The notes beneath the pieces were generated by a model, which worked only from the letters and a program-made list of their open reading frames with translations, searched no databases and had not been told where the DNA came from. Made by a program: the position numbers and the translations under genes. This document shows, one piece after another, positions 1 to 5,364 of a DNA stretch of 12,019 nucleotides. Position 1 is the stretch's first letter, and each line of letters opens with the position of its first letter. Source of the stretch: UBA2160 sp964588665 (lineage in GTDB: Bacteria; Chloroflexota; Dehalococcoidia; Lucifugimonadales; UBA1123); the NCBI GenBank assembly GCA_964588665.1, contig CAZPQQ010000092.1:1-12019 (forward strand), written 5' to 3'.

Positions 1-51
1 ATACTACTTCCAAGCAGGCTGTCGCGAGTTCAAATCTCGTCTCCCGCTCCA
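1..51 (+). tRNA. 3' portion of tRNA-Gly(UCC), 5' part absent or replaced; possible att remnant
   Basis: Positions 7-13 form a standard anticodon loop with U33 and anticodon TCC. Positions 14-18 are the 3' strand of the anticodon stem (GCAGG) and 19-23 a five-base variable loop. Positions 24-28 and 36-40 form the T stem around a TTCAAAT loop. Positions 41-47 (CTCCCGC) are the 3' acceptor strand, followed by discriminator T, usual for Gly, and an encoded CCA at 49-51. The bases at 2-6 (TACTA) should pair with GCAGG, but only a T-G wobble is possible. Similarity to a tRNA therefore seems to begin in the anticodon loop and run to the 3' end. That is the segment commonly duplicated by tyrosine-recombinase integration, but a contig-edge artefact is also possible because only six bases precede it. 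Confidence 0.7.
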
Positions 52-115
52 GTTCTCCCCAAGCCGGACTTTTGTTTGAGTCGAGCGTGACGAGACTAAA
101 CCGGGCGAGTATGAA

Positions 116-484
116 GTGACGGAAGAACACCACCGCAAGACGTTGATCATCCTCAACGACGCCCCGTACGGCACGGAGCGATCCTACAACGGCCTGCGCC
201 TGACGAACGCCCTGAGCAAGGACGACGAGGACGACGTTCGGGTGTTCTTCACCGGTGACGCCGTGGCATGCGCCAAACGAGGCCAACAGACTCCCAACGG
301 CTTCTACAACATCGAGCGAATGCTGAAGGTTGCGGCGCGGCAGGACGTCAGCATTGGCGCTTGAGGGTCGTGCCTGGACGCCCGCGGGATAGGCGTCGAA
401 GAGCTGGCCGAGGGGGTGCACCGGAGCTCCCCGGAAGAGATGGCGTCGTGGACGCGGTGGGCCGATAAAGTGGTCACGTTCTAG
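116..484 (+). CDS. DsrE/F-family protein, candidate selenoprotein (in-frame TGA at 362-364)
   Basis: The reading frame opens with GTG at 116 and gives 122 residues if the TGA at codon 83 is read through to TAG at 482-484, matching the usual 115-120 residues of small DsrE-like proteins. Family hallmarks seen are the N-terminal strand TLIILNDAPYG with ERSYNGLRL, then RVFFTGDAVACAKRGQQTP and NGFYNIERML. After the TGA the same frame continues with GSCLDARG and ends ADKVVTF. Family members as I recall them carry CGTCMDARG here, so TGA replaces the first Cys of a CxxC pair and the product would have Sec83-Gly-Ser-Cys86. DsrE-fold proteins act in sulfur relay or thiol redox chemistry. A 6-bp hairpin follows the TGA at SECIS-like spacing. 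No strong Shine-Dalgarno or promoter is visible. The main alternative is a recent Cys-to-stop mutation, but nothing downstream looks decayed. Confidence 0.75.
377..397 (+). promoter_or_regulatory. SECIS-like hairpin downstream of in-frame TGA
   Basis: GACGCC (377-382) pairs perfectly with GGCGTC (392-397) around a nine-base loop (383-391) that has G as its second base and a GGG in the middle. Eighteen bases separate the TGA (362-364) from the loop. This agrees with the bacterial SECIS consensus as I recall it: an upper stem of at least 4 bp, a loop of 3-14 bases with a G in its first two bases, and 16-37 bases from UGA to loop. A short GC-rich hairpin can arise by chance in DNA of this composition, so it is supportive rather than decisive. 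Confidence 0.5.
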
Positions 485-487
485 GTC

Positions 488-616
488 ATGAATCAGTGGC
501 CCCGGCGACTCGAGCGCAGGCTCGAACAAGGCAGTACGCATAAACGGGTCGCGCCTAGCACGATCCGAAACGTGCTAGGCGCGATGCTCAGTGCGCAGGG
601 CTATCGGTTTGCGTAG
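488..616 (+). CDS. Small basic ORF of unknown function (42 aa)
   Basis: An ATG at 488, three bases after the TAG of the DsrE-like gene, opens a 42-codon frame ending in TAG at 614-616. The product is basic, starting MNQWPRRLERRLEQG and ending SAQGYRFA, with no membrane segment or recognised domain. There is no convincing ribosome-binding site, so expression would need translational coupling to the upstream gene. The middle of the frame is made of the long inverted repeat at 549-584, which favours a chance ORF over a structured terminator-like element. It could also be a fragment of a lost mobile-element gene. Confidence 0.2.
   Translation: MNQWPRRLERRLEQGSTHKRVAPSTIRNVLGAMLSAQGYRFA
549..584. 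terminator. Perfect 14-bp inverted repeat, likely bidirectional terminator
   Basis: TCGCGCCTAGCACG at 549-562 and its exact reverse complement at 571-584 flank an eight-base loop (563-570). It lies between the 3' ends of the DsrE-like gene (+) and the first stress-protein gene (-), where a shared terminator is expected. Neither side has a T tract, so it is not a textbook intrinsic terminator. A smaller 6-bp repeat (510-515 with 520-525) lies just upstream. Confidence 0.5.
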
Positions 617-674
617 TCGCCGTCTACCGACCTGACGCCAACGCACACCGATCTTCAAGGACACAACCAGCCGA

Positions 675-1718
675 TTACCCGGCGCACGCGGGCGGAACCA
701 CTAGCCCCGGGTCGCCGGCGCTGCGCACGATCGCCGAGGTGACGCTGCCCAGCGCCAGCCGCCGGATTCCGGAACGGCCGTGTGTGGTGAGGGCAATCAT
801 GTTATCGGGAGTGTCGTGGGCCAAGTCGTTGATGATCGCCGCCGGAACTCCACGCTTCAGCATGTAGGTTGCCTTCAGTCCTTTGGTCCGCAGCGTGTCC
901 ACAACGCCGCTGAGATACGCACGCGTTTCCGCTTCGAAACTTGCATCAAAGTCCTCGTTGGTGGCATAGAAATGCCCGACCGCGTCAGCGCTGGGCAAGT
1001 TCGTCGGCTTGATGGCGCTCACCAACACCATCTCCATCGAGAGATTGCGCCCCAGCTCTTCCGCGTAAGGCAGTGCGCTCTCCGCAAGCTCAGAACCATC
1101 GAGAGGCACGATAATCGTTGTCAATTTGACGCCGTCCGTCCAGTACTCCTTTGCCTTCTCTGGCGTGACGGTCAGGGTGGGCAGATCCGACGTATGGACT
1201 ACCGAGTCAGTCACGCTGCCCAAGATCGCCCGAGACACCATGTTCCGGCCGTGAGTGGACATCGCGATCAGGTCGCAATCGTGCCGTTTGGCGTAGCTCA
1301 CGACCTGTTCGGCGGCGAGGCCGGTTCTGACCGCGACCCTGGTGTCGATACCGTTTTCGGTGAGCTCGTCGGCGACCAATGAAAGGTCACGCCTCAAACG
1401 AGACTCGGCACGGTCGAATGCCTGTGAAACGTAGGGCCCGCCGGTCTCGTGCACCCTTGTCGGAAATCGTTCCCGCGTCTCAGGACCTTGGCGCTCCTTG
1501 GGTTCGGCGCCAACGACACCGGTGTATCCAACGGCCATCGGGGCAACGAACTCCGACCGCGGCTTACGCGCAACGCCGGGGATCTCCACTTCATCCGGGT
1601 TGATGACCGATAGAATGTGCAGTTGACTCCCCATCCCTCTGGCCAGGTAGGACACATATGGCAGGATGCCGCGAGCCTGTTCGCTTCCAACCAGGGGCAC
1701 TAAAATCTTTTTGAACAT
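675..1718 (-). CDS. Tandem-domain universal stress protein (UspA family), copy 1
   Basis: This 347-residue cytoplasmic protein has two Usp domains in one chain. Each begins with the typical strand (MFKKILVPLVGSE at residue 1; TTIIVPLDGSELAESALPYA about residue 205). Each ends with the nucleotide-binding signature: STHGRNMVSRAILGSVTDSV about residues 155-175, and TTHGRSGIRRLALGSVTSA near the C-terminus. The first domain has an extra loop of about 50 residues around positions 50-100, ending in TGGPYVSQAFDRAE. Such proteins bind ATP or AMP and help survival under stress or growth arrest. The start is supported by an AAGGAGG site a few bases upstream on the minus strand. A TATAAT box at 1831-1836 gives a leader of about 105 nt with a hairpin. 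It is closely similar to the interrupted copy at 2233-3279. Its stop is TAA. Confidence 0.92.
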   Translation of the reverse strand: MFKKILVPLVGSEQARGILPYVSYLARGMGSQLHILSVINPDEVEIPGVARKPRSEFVAPMAVGYTGVVGAEPKERQGPETRERFPTRVHETGGPYVSQAFDRAESRLRRDLSLVADELTENGIDTRVAVRTGLAAEQVVSYAKRHDCDLIAMSTHGRNMVSRAILGSVTDSVVHTSDLPTLTVTPEKAKEYWTDGVKLTTIIVPLDGSELAESALPYAEELGRNLSMEMVLVSAIKPTNLPSADAVGHFYATNEDFDASFEAETRAYLSGVVDTLRTKGLKATYMLKRGVPAAIINDLAHDTPDNMIALTTHGRSGIRRLALGSVTSAIVRSAGDPGLVVPPACAG

Positions 1719-1741
1719 AACACCCTCCTTACGAGATACCG

Positions 1742-1763
1742 CTCGGGCCGTCTGTGGCCCGAG
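1742..1763 (-). promoter_or_regulatory. Hairpin in the 5' leader of stress-protein copy 1
   Basis: CTCGGGCC (1742-1749) and GGCCCGAG (1756-1763) form a perfect 8-bp stem with a six-base loop. It sits in the transcribed leader, ending about 23 bases before the ATG and just outside the ribosome-binding site. The other copy has a weaker GGCC/GGCC pairing at the corresponding place (about 3306-3322). It might protect the mRNA or modulate translation; function is unknown. Confidence 0.4.
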
Positions 1764-1830
1764 ACGTTGACTGTTTTCGGTAATCGAGCCTTATAGATTT
1801 GGTTGATCCTGTTCTTCGTCCGCCAATTCA

Positions 1831-1906
1831 ATTATAGTCCTCTACGCGTGAAACACTCATGAGGATAGGCGTGGAGGGCATGAGGTATTAGTGAAATTCT
1901 GCACAA
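1831..1906 (-). promoter_or_regulatory. Promoter/operator block of stress-protein copy 1
   Basis: On the minus strand a perfect TATAAT lies at 1831-1836 (plus strand ATTATA). A poor -35 (TGAGTG, 1854-1859) sits at 17-bp spacing, so an activator is likely. Reading the plus strand, CATGAGG occurs at 1858-1864 and 1879-1885, 21 bp apart, or two helical turns. GTGAAA occurs at 1848-1853 and 1891-1896. The whole 76-bp block aligns without gaps to 3391-3466 (58 of 76 identical by hand count) upstream of the paralogous gene. The repeated heptamer in helical phase resembles an operator. Confidence 0.6.
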
Positions 1907-2182
1907 CCGATCGAGTGGATTGATCGGGCGTCAGGAACGAGCAGCAGTGGCTGTCAAAACCGGACAACCACCCCGATTTCCAGCCTTCGACGGACCCTGG
2001 ACCCGGCTCGAAAATGCCGCACCGAATGCCGCCTTGTCGGAGTCGCATCCCCACACTTCATGATTCGAGAAGCAGTGCCAGGTGACGAACTTCGTCGTCG
2101 CCTGGAGACGATTCACGTCGTCACGACGAGGAGCAATCGCGGAGTGCGCGGCCTGAGTTGCGCACGGTGTGGGAGCAGGTGA
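1907..2182. other. Intergenic stretch without a convincing gene
   Basis: This lies between the copy 1 promoter block and the terminator-like hairpin after copy 2. It starts with a 6-bp inverted repeat (CCGATC at 1907-1912 and GATCGG at 1922-1927), which could be a further operator arm. A 40-codon frame from ATG 2060 lacks a ribosome-binding site and recognisable sequence. No other structured element was seen. Confidence 0.5.
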
Positions 2183-2213
2183 AGTCGCGGCGTCGGTGGA
2201 TGACGCCGCGACT
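2183..2213 (-). terminator. Terminator-like 12-bp hairpin after stress-protein copy 2
   Basis: AGTCGCGGCGTC (2183-2194) pairs perfectly with GACGCCGCGACT (2202-2213) across a seven-base loop, 20 bases beyond the TAA of the minus-strand gene. The position fits the 3' end of that transcript. No U-rich tail follows, so termination may be of the non-canonical GC-hairpin kind, or the structure may only protect the 3' end. Confidence 0.5.
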
Positions 2214-2232
2214 CCGTAAGCATGACAGCCAA

Positions 2233-3279
2233 TTACTCGGGACGCACGGGCGGGATCACCAGCACCGGATCGCCCGCGTTGCGGACAACGGCGGACGTGA
2301 CGCTGCCAAGGGCCATTCGTCGGAACCCGGATCGGCCGTGTGTAGTGAGGGCTATCATGTTGTTGGGCGTGTTGTGAGCGAGGTCGTTGACGATCGGGGC
2401 TGACGCCCCGACCTTCAGCACGTACGTCGCGACGAGCCCAGCTTTCCGCAGACCATCCACGACGCCGCTCAGGTACGCATGTGTTTCGGCTTCGAACGTC
2501 CCGTCAATGTTCCCGTCGGTCGCGTAGAAATGCCCGACCGCGTCAGGGCTGGGCAGGTTCGCCAGCTTGACGGCGCCAACCAAAACGATCTCCATCGATA
2601 GATTGCGCGCCAACTCTTCGGCGAACGGTATTGCGCTCTCCGCCAACTCAGAGCCGTCAAGCGGCACGAGTATCTTGGATATCGCGACCTCATCGTCCGT
2701 CCAGTACTGCTTCGCTTTGTCGGGCGAGATGGTCAGCGTCGGCACATCCGACGTATGGATTACCGAGTCGGTGACGCTGCCCAGGAATGCCCGAGACACC
2801 ATGTTGCGACCGTGGGTGGACATGGCGATCAAATCGCAGTCGTGCATCTTCGCGTAGCTCACGATCTGCTCGGCGGCGTCGCCGATTCTGACGGCGGCCC
2901 TGGCGGTCAGTCCGTCCACGGCGAGTTCGTCGACGATGACGGAAAGATCTCACCTCAATCTGGCTTCCTCTCGGTCGAAGGCTTGTGAGACATAGGGTCC
3001 GCCGGTGTCGTAGTCCTTCGTCGGGAACCGACCCAGCGCTTCTCGCCGCACATGGGCCTGGGATTCGACGCCAACCCTCCCGCCGCTTTTGACTGCCACA
3101 GGCCCCACGCCTTCGGATCGCGCCGTGCGCGGATCGCCGGCGACACCTATTTCCTCCGGTTTGATGACCGACAGAATATGCAACTGGCTCCGCATCCCTT
3201 TCGCCAGATACGACACGTATGGCAGGATGCTTCTAGCTTCTTCGCTTCCATCCAACGGCCCCAGAATCTTCTCGAACAT
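2233..3279 (-). pseudogene. Tandem-domain universal stress protein, copy 2, interrupted by in-frame TGA
   Basis: This is a paralogue of the 675-1718 gene with the same two-domain layout: MFEKILGPLDGSEEA at the start, STHGRNMVSRAFLGSVTDS in the first domain, and TTHGRSGFRRMALGSVTSA near the C-terminus. After residue 109 (ARLR) a TGA at 2950-2952 stands where copy 1 has CGT (Arg); the next codons (DLS) resume the same frame. The gene is thus split into a 109-residue N-terminal fragment and a remainder of about 238 codons. In the remainder a GTG at 2917-2919 could restart translation without a clear ribosome-binding site. A GGAGGAG site precedes the ATG. The rest is well preserved with no frameshift, so the stop is recent, is bypassed, or is a sequence error. 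A restarted fragment would still contain the complete second Usp domain. Confidence 0.8.
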
Positions 3280-3390
3280 TTCAACTCCTCCACGTCATTC
3301 CGCTCAGGCCACCAGGGGGCCCGGCAACTGCTTCTCCCGTGGGTTCGCACTCGGAGATTTGACCTCGCTCCGGCCACTCTTCCCGGATAA

Positions 3391-3466
3391 ATTATAGTGT
3401 CCAGCGCGTGAGACACTCATGAGGACTGGCGTCGTATGCGTGAGGATTTAGTGAAAGATTGCACAA
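3391..3466 (-). promoter_or_regulatory. Promoter/operator block of stress-protein copy 2
   Basis: The minus-strand TATAAT at 3391-3396 lies 111 bases from the ATG, one base different from copy 1. The block repeats the copy 1 arrangement without gaps: CATGAGG at 3418-3424, CGTGAGG at 3439-3445, GTGAGA at 3408-3413, GTGAAA at 3451-3456 and GCACAA at 3461-3466. The -35 position is again TGAGTG. Its upstream edge is only about 45 bases from the divergent TATAAT at 3512-3517, so a regulator bound here could affect both directions. Confidence 0.6.
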
Positions 3467-3511
3467 AGCGGCCTGATCTGCATTCAACAAGAAACGGGTG
3501 CGGGCGCCGCG

Positions 3512-3517
3512 TATAAT
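3512..3517 (+). promoter_or_regulatory. -10 box for the mutarotase-SDR operon
   Basis: A perfect TATAAT precedes the operon by about 40 bases, placing the transcription start near 3524 and leaving a leader of about 33 nt that contains the GGGAGG ribosome-binding site (3545-3550). No good -35 hexamer is seen at 16-18 bp spacing. Confidence 0.55.
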
Positions 3518-3556
3518 GACGCCGAGAGCACGGACCTTGATCAAGGGAGGAGTCAC

Positions 3557-3880
3557 ATCAAACGAATTGGATTCTTGCTGAAGGTCAAACAAGAACTGCT
3601 AGCGGAATATGCGCGCCACCACGCGGCCGTGTGGCCTGAGATGTTGGAGGCGCTGAGCCGGTCTGGGCGGCGGAACTACTCGATCTTCGCTCGGGAAGAC
3701 GGGTTGCTGTTCGGTTACTTCGAGGCGGAGGCGGACTTCGAGGCGGCGCTGGCGGCCATGGAGGGCGAGGATGTGAACGCGCGGTGGCAAGAGTTCATGG
3801 CGCCGTATTTCGAGATCCCGGAGGGCGCGAGGCCGGACCAAATGATGGTGGAGTTGGACGAGGTGTTCCACCTGGACTGA
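3557..3880 (+). CDS. rhaM: L-rhamnose mutarotase family protein, apparent ATC start
   Basis: The 107-residue frame begins [I/M]KRIGFLLKVK and contains EYARHHAAVWPEML, NYSIF, LLFGYFE, ARWQEFM and the ending VELDEVFHLD, all typical of RhaM/YiiL. These small dimeric ferredoxin-like-fold enzymes interconvert the alpha and beta anomers of L-rhamnose or related 6-deoxy sugars. With ATC 3557-3559 as codon 1, Tyr18, His22 and Tyr41 fall at the same numbers as the active-site residues I recall for E. coli RhaM. GGAGG (3546-3550) sits six bases before the ATC, an ideal distance. No ATG, GTG or TTG lies upstream in frame within the leader. The first conventional start, TTG 3575, would delete the first beta strand. 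The next gene, an SDR dehydrogenase, starts 22 bases after the TGA. Substrate could be L-rhamnose, L-fucose or another aldose. Confidence 0.88.
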   Translation: MKRIGFLLKVKQELLAEYARHHAAVWPEMLEALSRSGRRNYSIFAREDGLLFGYFEAEADFEAALAAMEGEDVNARWQEFMAPYFEIPEGARPDQMMVELDEVFHLD

Positions 3881-3902
3881 GATGTAAACAACGGAGGCAG
3901 CG

Positions 3903-4667
3903 ATGCGATTGAGCGACAAATCGGCGATAGTGACGGGCGGAGCGGCCGGCATCGGCAGGGCGATCTGCCTGTTGTTCGCCGAAGAGGGGGCGTCGGTCGT
4001 CGTGGCGGACATCGACGAAACGGGAGGCCATGAGACGGCGAGTCTGATCGCTGGCGCGGGCGGCGAGGCCAAGTTCGTCAAGACCGATGTCTCCGACGAG
4101 GCCCAGGTGAAGGCCATGGTCGAAGAAGCCGCCTCGTCAATGGGCAAAGTCGACGTGCTGGTGAACGACGCTGCCGCGTTCGTATTCGGTCAGGTCGAGG
4201 ACGTCACCGACGCCGATTGGCAGAGGGTGTTCGGCGTCAACGTGCTCGGGCCGTCCTATTGTGTGCGCAACGTGATGCCGCACATGAAGAGACTGGGCGG
4301 CGGATCGATCGTGAACATCGCGTCGGTCAGCTCGTTCATCGCGCAGCCCGCGTTCGTCCCGTACAACACGTCAAAGGGCGCGTTGCTGCAACTCACACGA
4401 TGTCTCGCCCTGGACCTTGCTCCTCACAACATCCGCGTAAACTGCGTCTGCCCCGGGTCGGTCCTCACACAAGCGACTGAATCGCACCGACGATTCACCG
4501 GGAGCGACCGTGACGACTTTTTGCGCGAAGCGGGATCGTCCAACTTCATGAAGCGGATAGCCGACCCGCGGGAGATCGCTTACGGCGCGCTGTTCCTGGC
4601 TTCGGACGAGTCCTCGTTCATGACAGGATCGCCGCTCATCATGGACGGCGGCGCGACGGCGCAGTAG
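3903..4667 (+). CDS. SDR-family NAD(P)-dependent dehydrogenase
   Basis: This is a 254-residue classical short-chain dehydrogenase/reductase. The cofactor motif TGGAAGIG is at residues 11-18. An acidic residue, Asp36 (VVVADID), ends the second strand and favours NAD(H) over NADP(H). The catalytic set is Asn113 (NVLG), Ser141 (NIAS), Tyr154 and Lys158 (YNTSK), and PG appears in VCPGSV. The usual NNAG is NDAA here. A GGAGG at 3893-3897 sits five bases before the ATG. It follows the mutarotase-family gene in the same operon, which suggests an L-rhamnose, L-fucose or similar sugar 1-dehydrogenase feeding a non-phosphorylating route. Substrate cannot be read from sequence, and a 3-oxoacyl-ACP-reductase-like or other alcohol dehydrogenase role is possible. 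The gene converges on the PPOX gene with 14 bases between stops. Confidence 0.9.
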   Translation: MRLSDKSAIVTGGAAGIGRAICLLFAEEGASVVVADIDETGGHETASLIAGAGGEAKFVKTDVSDEAQVKAMVEEAASSMGKVDVLVNDAAAFVFGQVEDVTDADWQRVFGVNVLGPSYCVRNVMPHMKRLGGGSIVNIASVSSFIAQPAFVPYNTSKGALLQLTRCLALDLAPHNIRVNCVCPGSVLTQATESHRRFTGSDRDDFLREAGSSNFMKRIADPREIAYGALFLASDESSFMTGSPLIMDGGATAQ

Positions 4668-4681
4668 CGCCATCTGGCGGC

Positions 4682-5104
4682 TCAGTCCCTGAACATCACC
4701 GTGGCAGGGCTCAACCACAGGATTACCCGATTCTGCGTCCTCAGTTGGCGGAACCGGTCCTCGACGGCCTCCGCGGGGACGTAACGCGCGACGATGTTTC
4801 GCGTCACTGGCCAGATCGACTCGTCGCCGGATATTTCGACCGGTCCAGAGACGGTGACGTAGTCCGAAGCCTGCAGGTCGGAGCAGACGCAGATCGACAT
4901 CCGGGAATCGCGAGCAAGGTTCCGGCGCTTGACCCGCTCCTTGGTGGTGGAAACGGCGATCCTCCCGTCTTCGAGTACGTACCAGTTGGGCGTAAGTTGC
5001 GGCATTCCGTCTGCGCCGATGGTTGCGACCACGGCGATCCTTGACGGCGCCAGAAACTCGGTTAGTCTGGCGCTAATTTCCGGTGACATTGGCGTCGAAC
5101 TCAT
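4682..5104 (-). CDS. PPOX-fold flavin/F420-binding protein (Rv1155-like)
   Basis: This 140-residue single-domain protein has the split-barrel pattern of the pyridoxamine-5'-phosphate-oxidase-like superfamily. It shows RIAVVATIGADGMPQLTPNWYVLEDGRIAVSTTK in two stretches, then KRRNLARDSRMSICV and YVTVSGPVEI. The TPxWYV and KxRNLxRDxR motifs are those of the F420- or FMN-dependent TIGR03618-type families common in Actinobacteria and Chloroflexota. It probably performs a cytoplasmic two-electron reduction of an unknown substrate. The start at 5104 follows a GGGAGGGAG site about seven bases upstream on the minus strand; a second in-frame ATG lies five codons later. It is the last gene of a minus-strand run, 25 bases after the DUF2277 gene. 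Whether the cofactor is F420 or FMN cannot be decided here. Confidence 0.85.
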   Translation of the reverse strand: MSSTPMSPEISARLTEFLAPSRIAVVATIGADGMPQLTPNWYVLEDGRIAVSTTKERVKRRNLARDSRMSICVCSDLQASDYVTVSGPVEISGDESIWPVTRNIVARYVPAEAVEDRFRQLRTQNRVILWLSPATVMFRD

Positions 5105-5129
5105 TAGCGGTCTCCCTCCCTGTTGTGGC

Positions 5130-5345
5130 TCAGCGTGACTTCAGTACACGATACTCCAGTGAATGCAACAGCTTCGAACTGACCGTTGCTATCTCGTCCA
5201 CCGCCGTCTCGAAGCTGTGTTCGTTGGCCCTGGACGGCTTACGGTACCCTGAGATCTTGCGCACGAACTGAAGCGCGGCCGCTCTGATCTCCTCGTCCGA
5301 TAGCGGGACGGCGCCTTCCCGAAGAACCTTGATGCTACGACACAT
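5130..5345 (-). CDS. DUF2277 family protein
   Basis: This 71-residue protein starts MCRSIKVLREGAVPLSDEEI and continues AALQFVRKISGYRKPSRAN with a tail FETAVDEIATVSSKLLHSL. It matches the DUF2277 pattern as I recall it (MCRNI at the start, then ATDEEI and LQYVRKVSGFxKPSxANE). The family is small, cytoplasmic and of unknown function. The Cys at residue 2 and the basic VRK..SG..KPS stretch are the most conserved parts. A GGAGGAGGAAG ribosome-binding site stands four bases before the ATG and touches the TGA of the upstream glycosyltransferase gene (19 bases between stop and start), so the two are probably translated from one mRNA. Confidence 0.88.
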   Translation of the reverse strand: MCRSIKVLREGAVPLSDEEIRAAALQFVRKISGYRKPSRANEHSFETAVDEIATVSSKLLHSLEYRVLKSR

Positions 5346-5364
5346 CGATCTTCCTCCTCCTCCG

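Noticed and set aside
2060..2182. 40-codon plus-strand frame between the stress-protein genes
   Set aside because: No ribosome-binding site and no recognisable motif; it runs up to the edge of the terminator-like hairpin.
2950..2952. Selenocysteine in the second stress-protein copy
   Set aside because: The paralogue has Arg at this place, not Cys, and there is no redox motif nearby; a nonsense mutation or sequence error is simpler.
116..3279. UGA reassigned to a sense codon throughout the genome
   Set aside because: The mutarotase, PPOX, DUF2277, glycosyltransferase and second SDR genes all end in TGA at normal family lengths, so UGA is an ordinary stop here.
3599..4147. Minus-strand 182-codon frame across the mutarotase-SDR junction
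   Set aside because: It overlaps two recognisable genes on the other strand and has no recognisable sequence or ribosome-binding site.
4666..4682. Small hairpin (CGCC/GGCG) between the converging SDR and PPOX stops
   Set aside because: Only four uninterrupted pairs, or six with a bulge, and no T tract; too weak to call a terminator.
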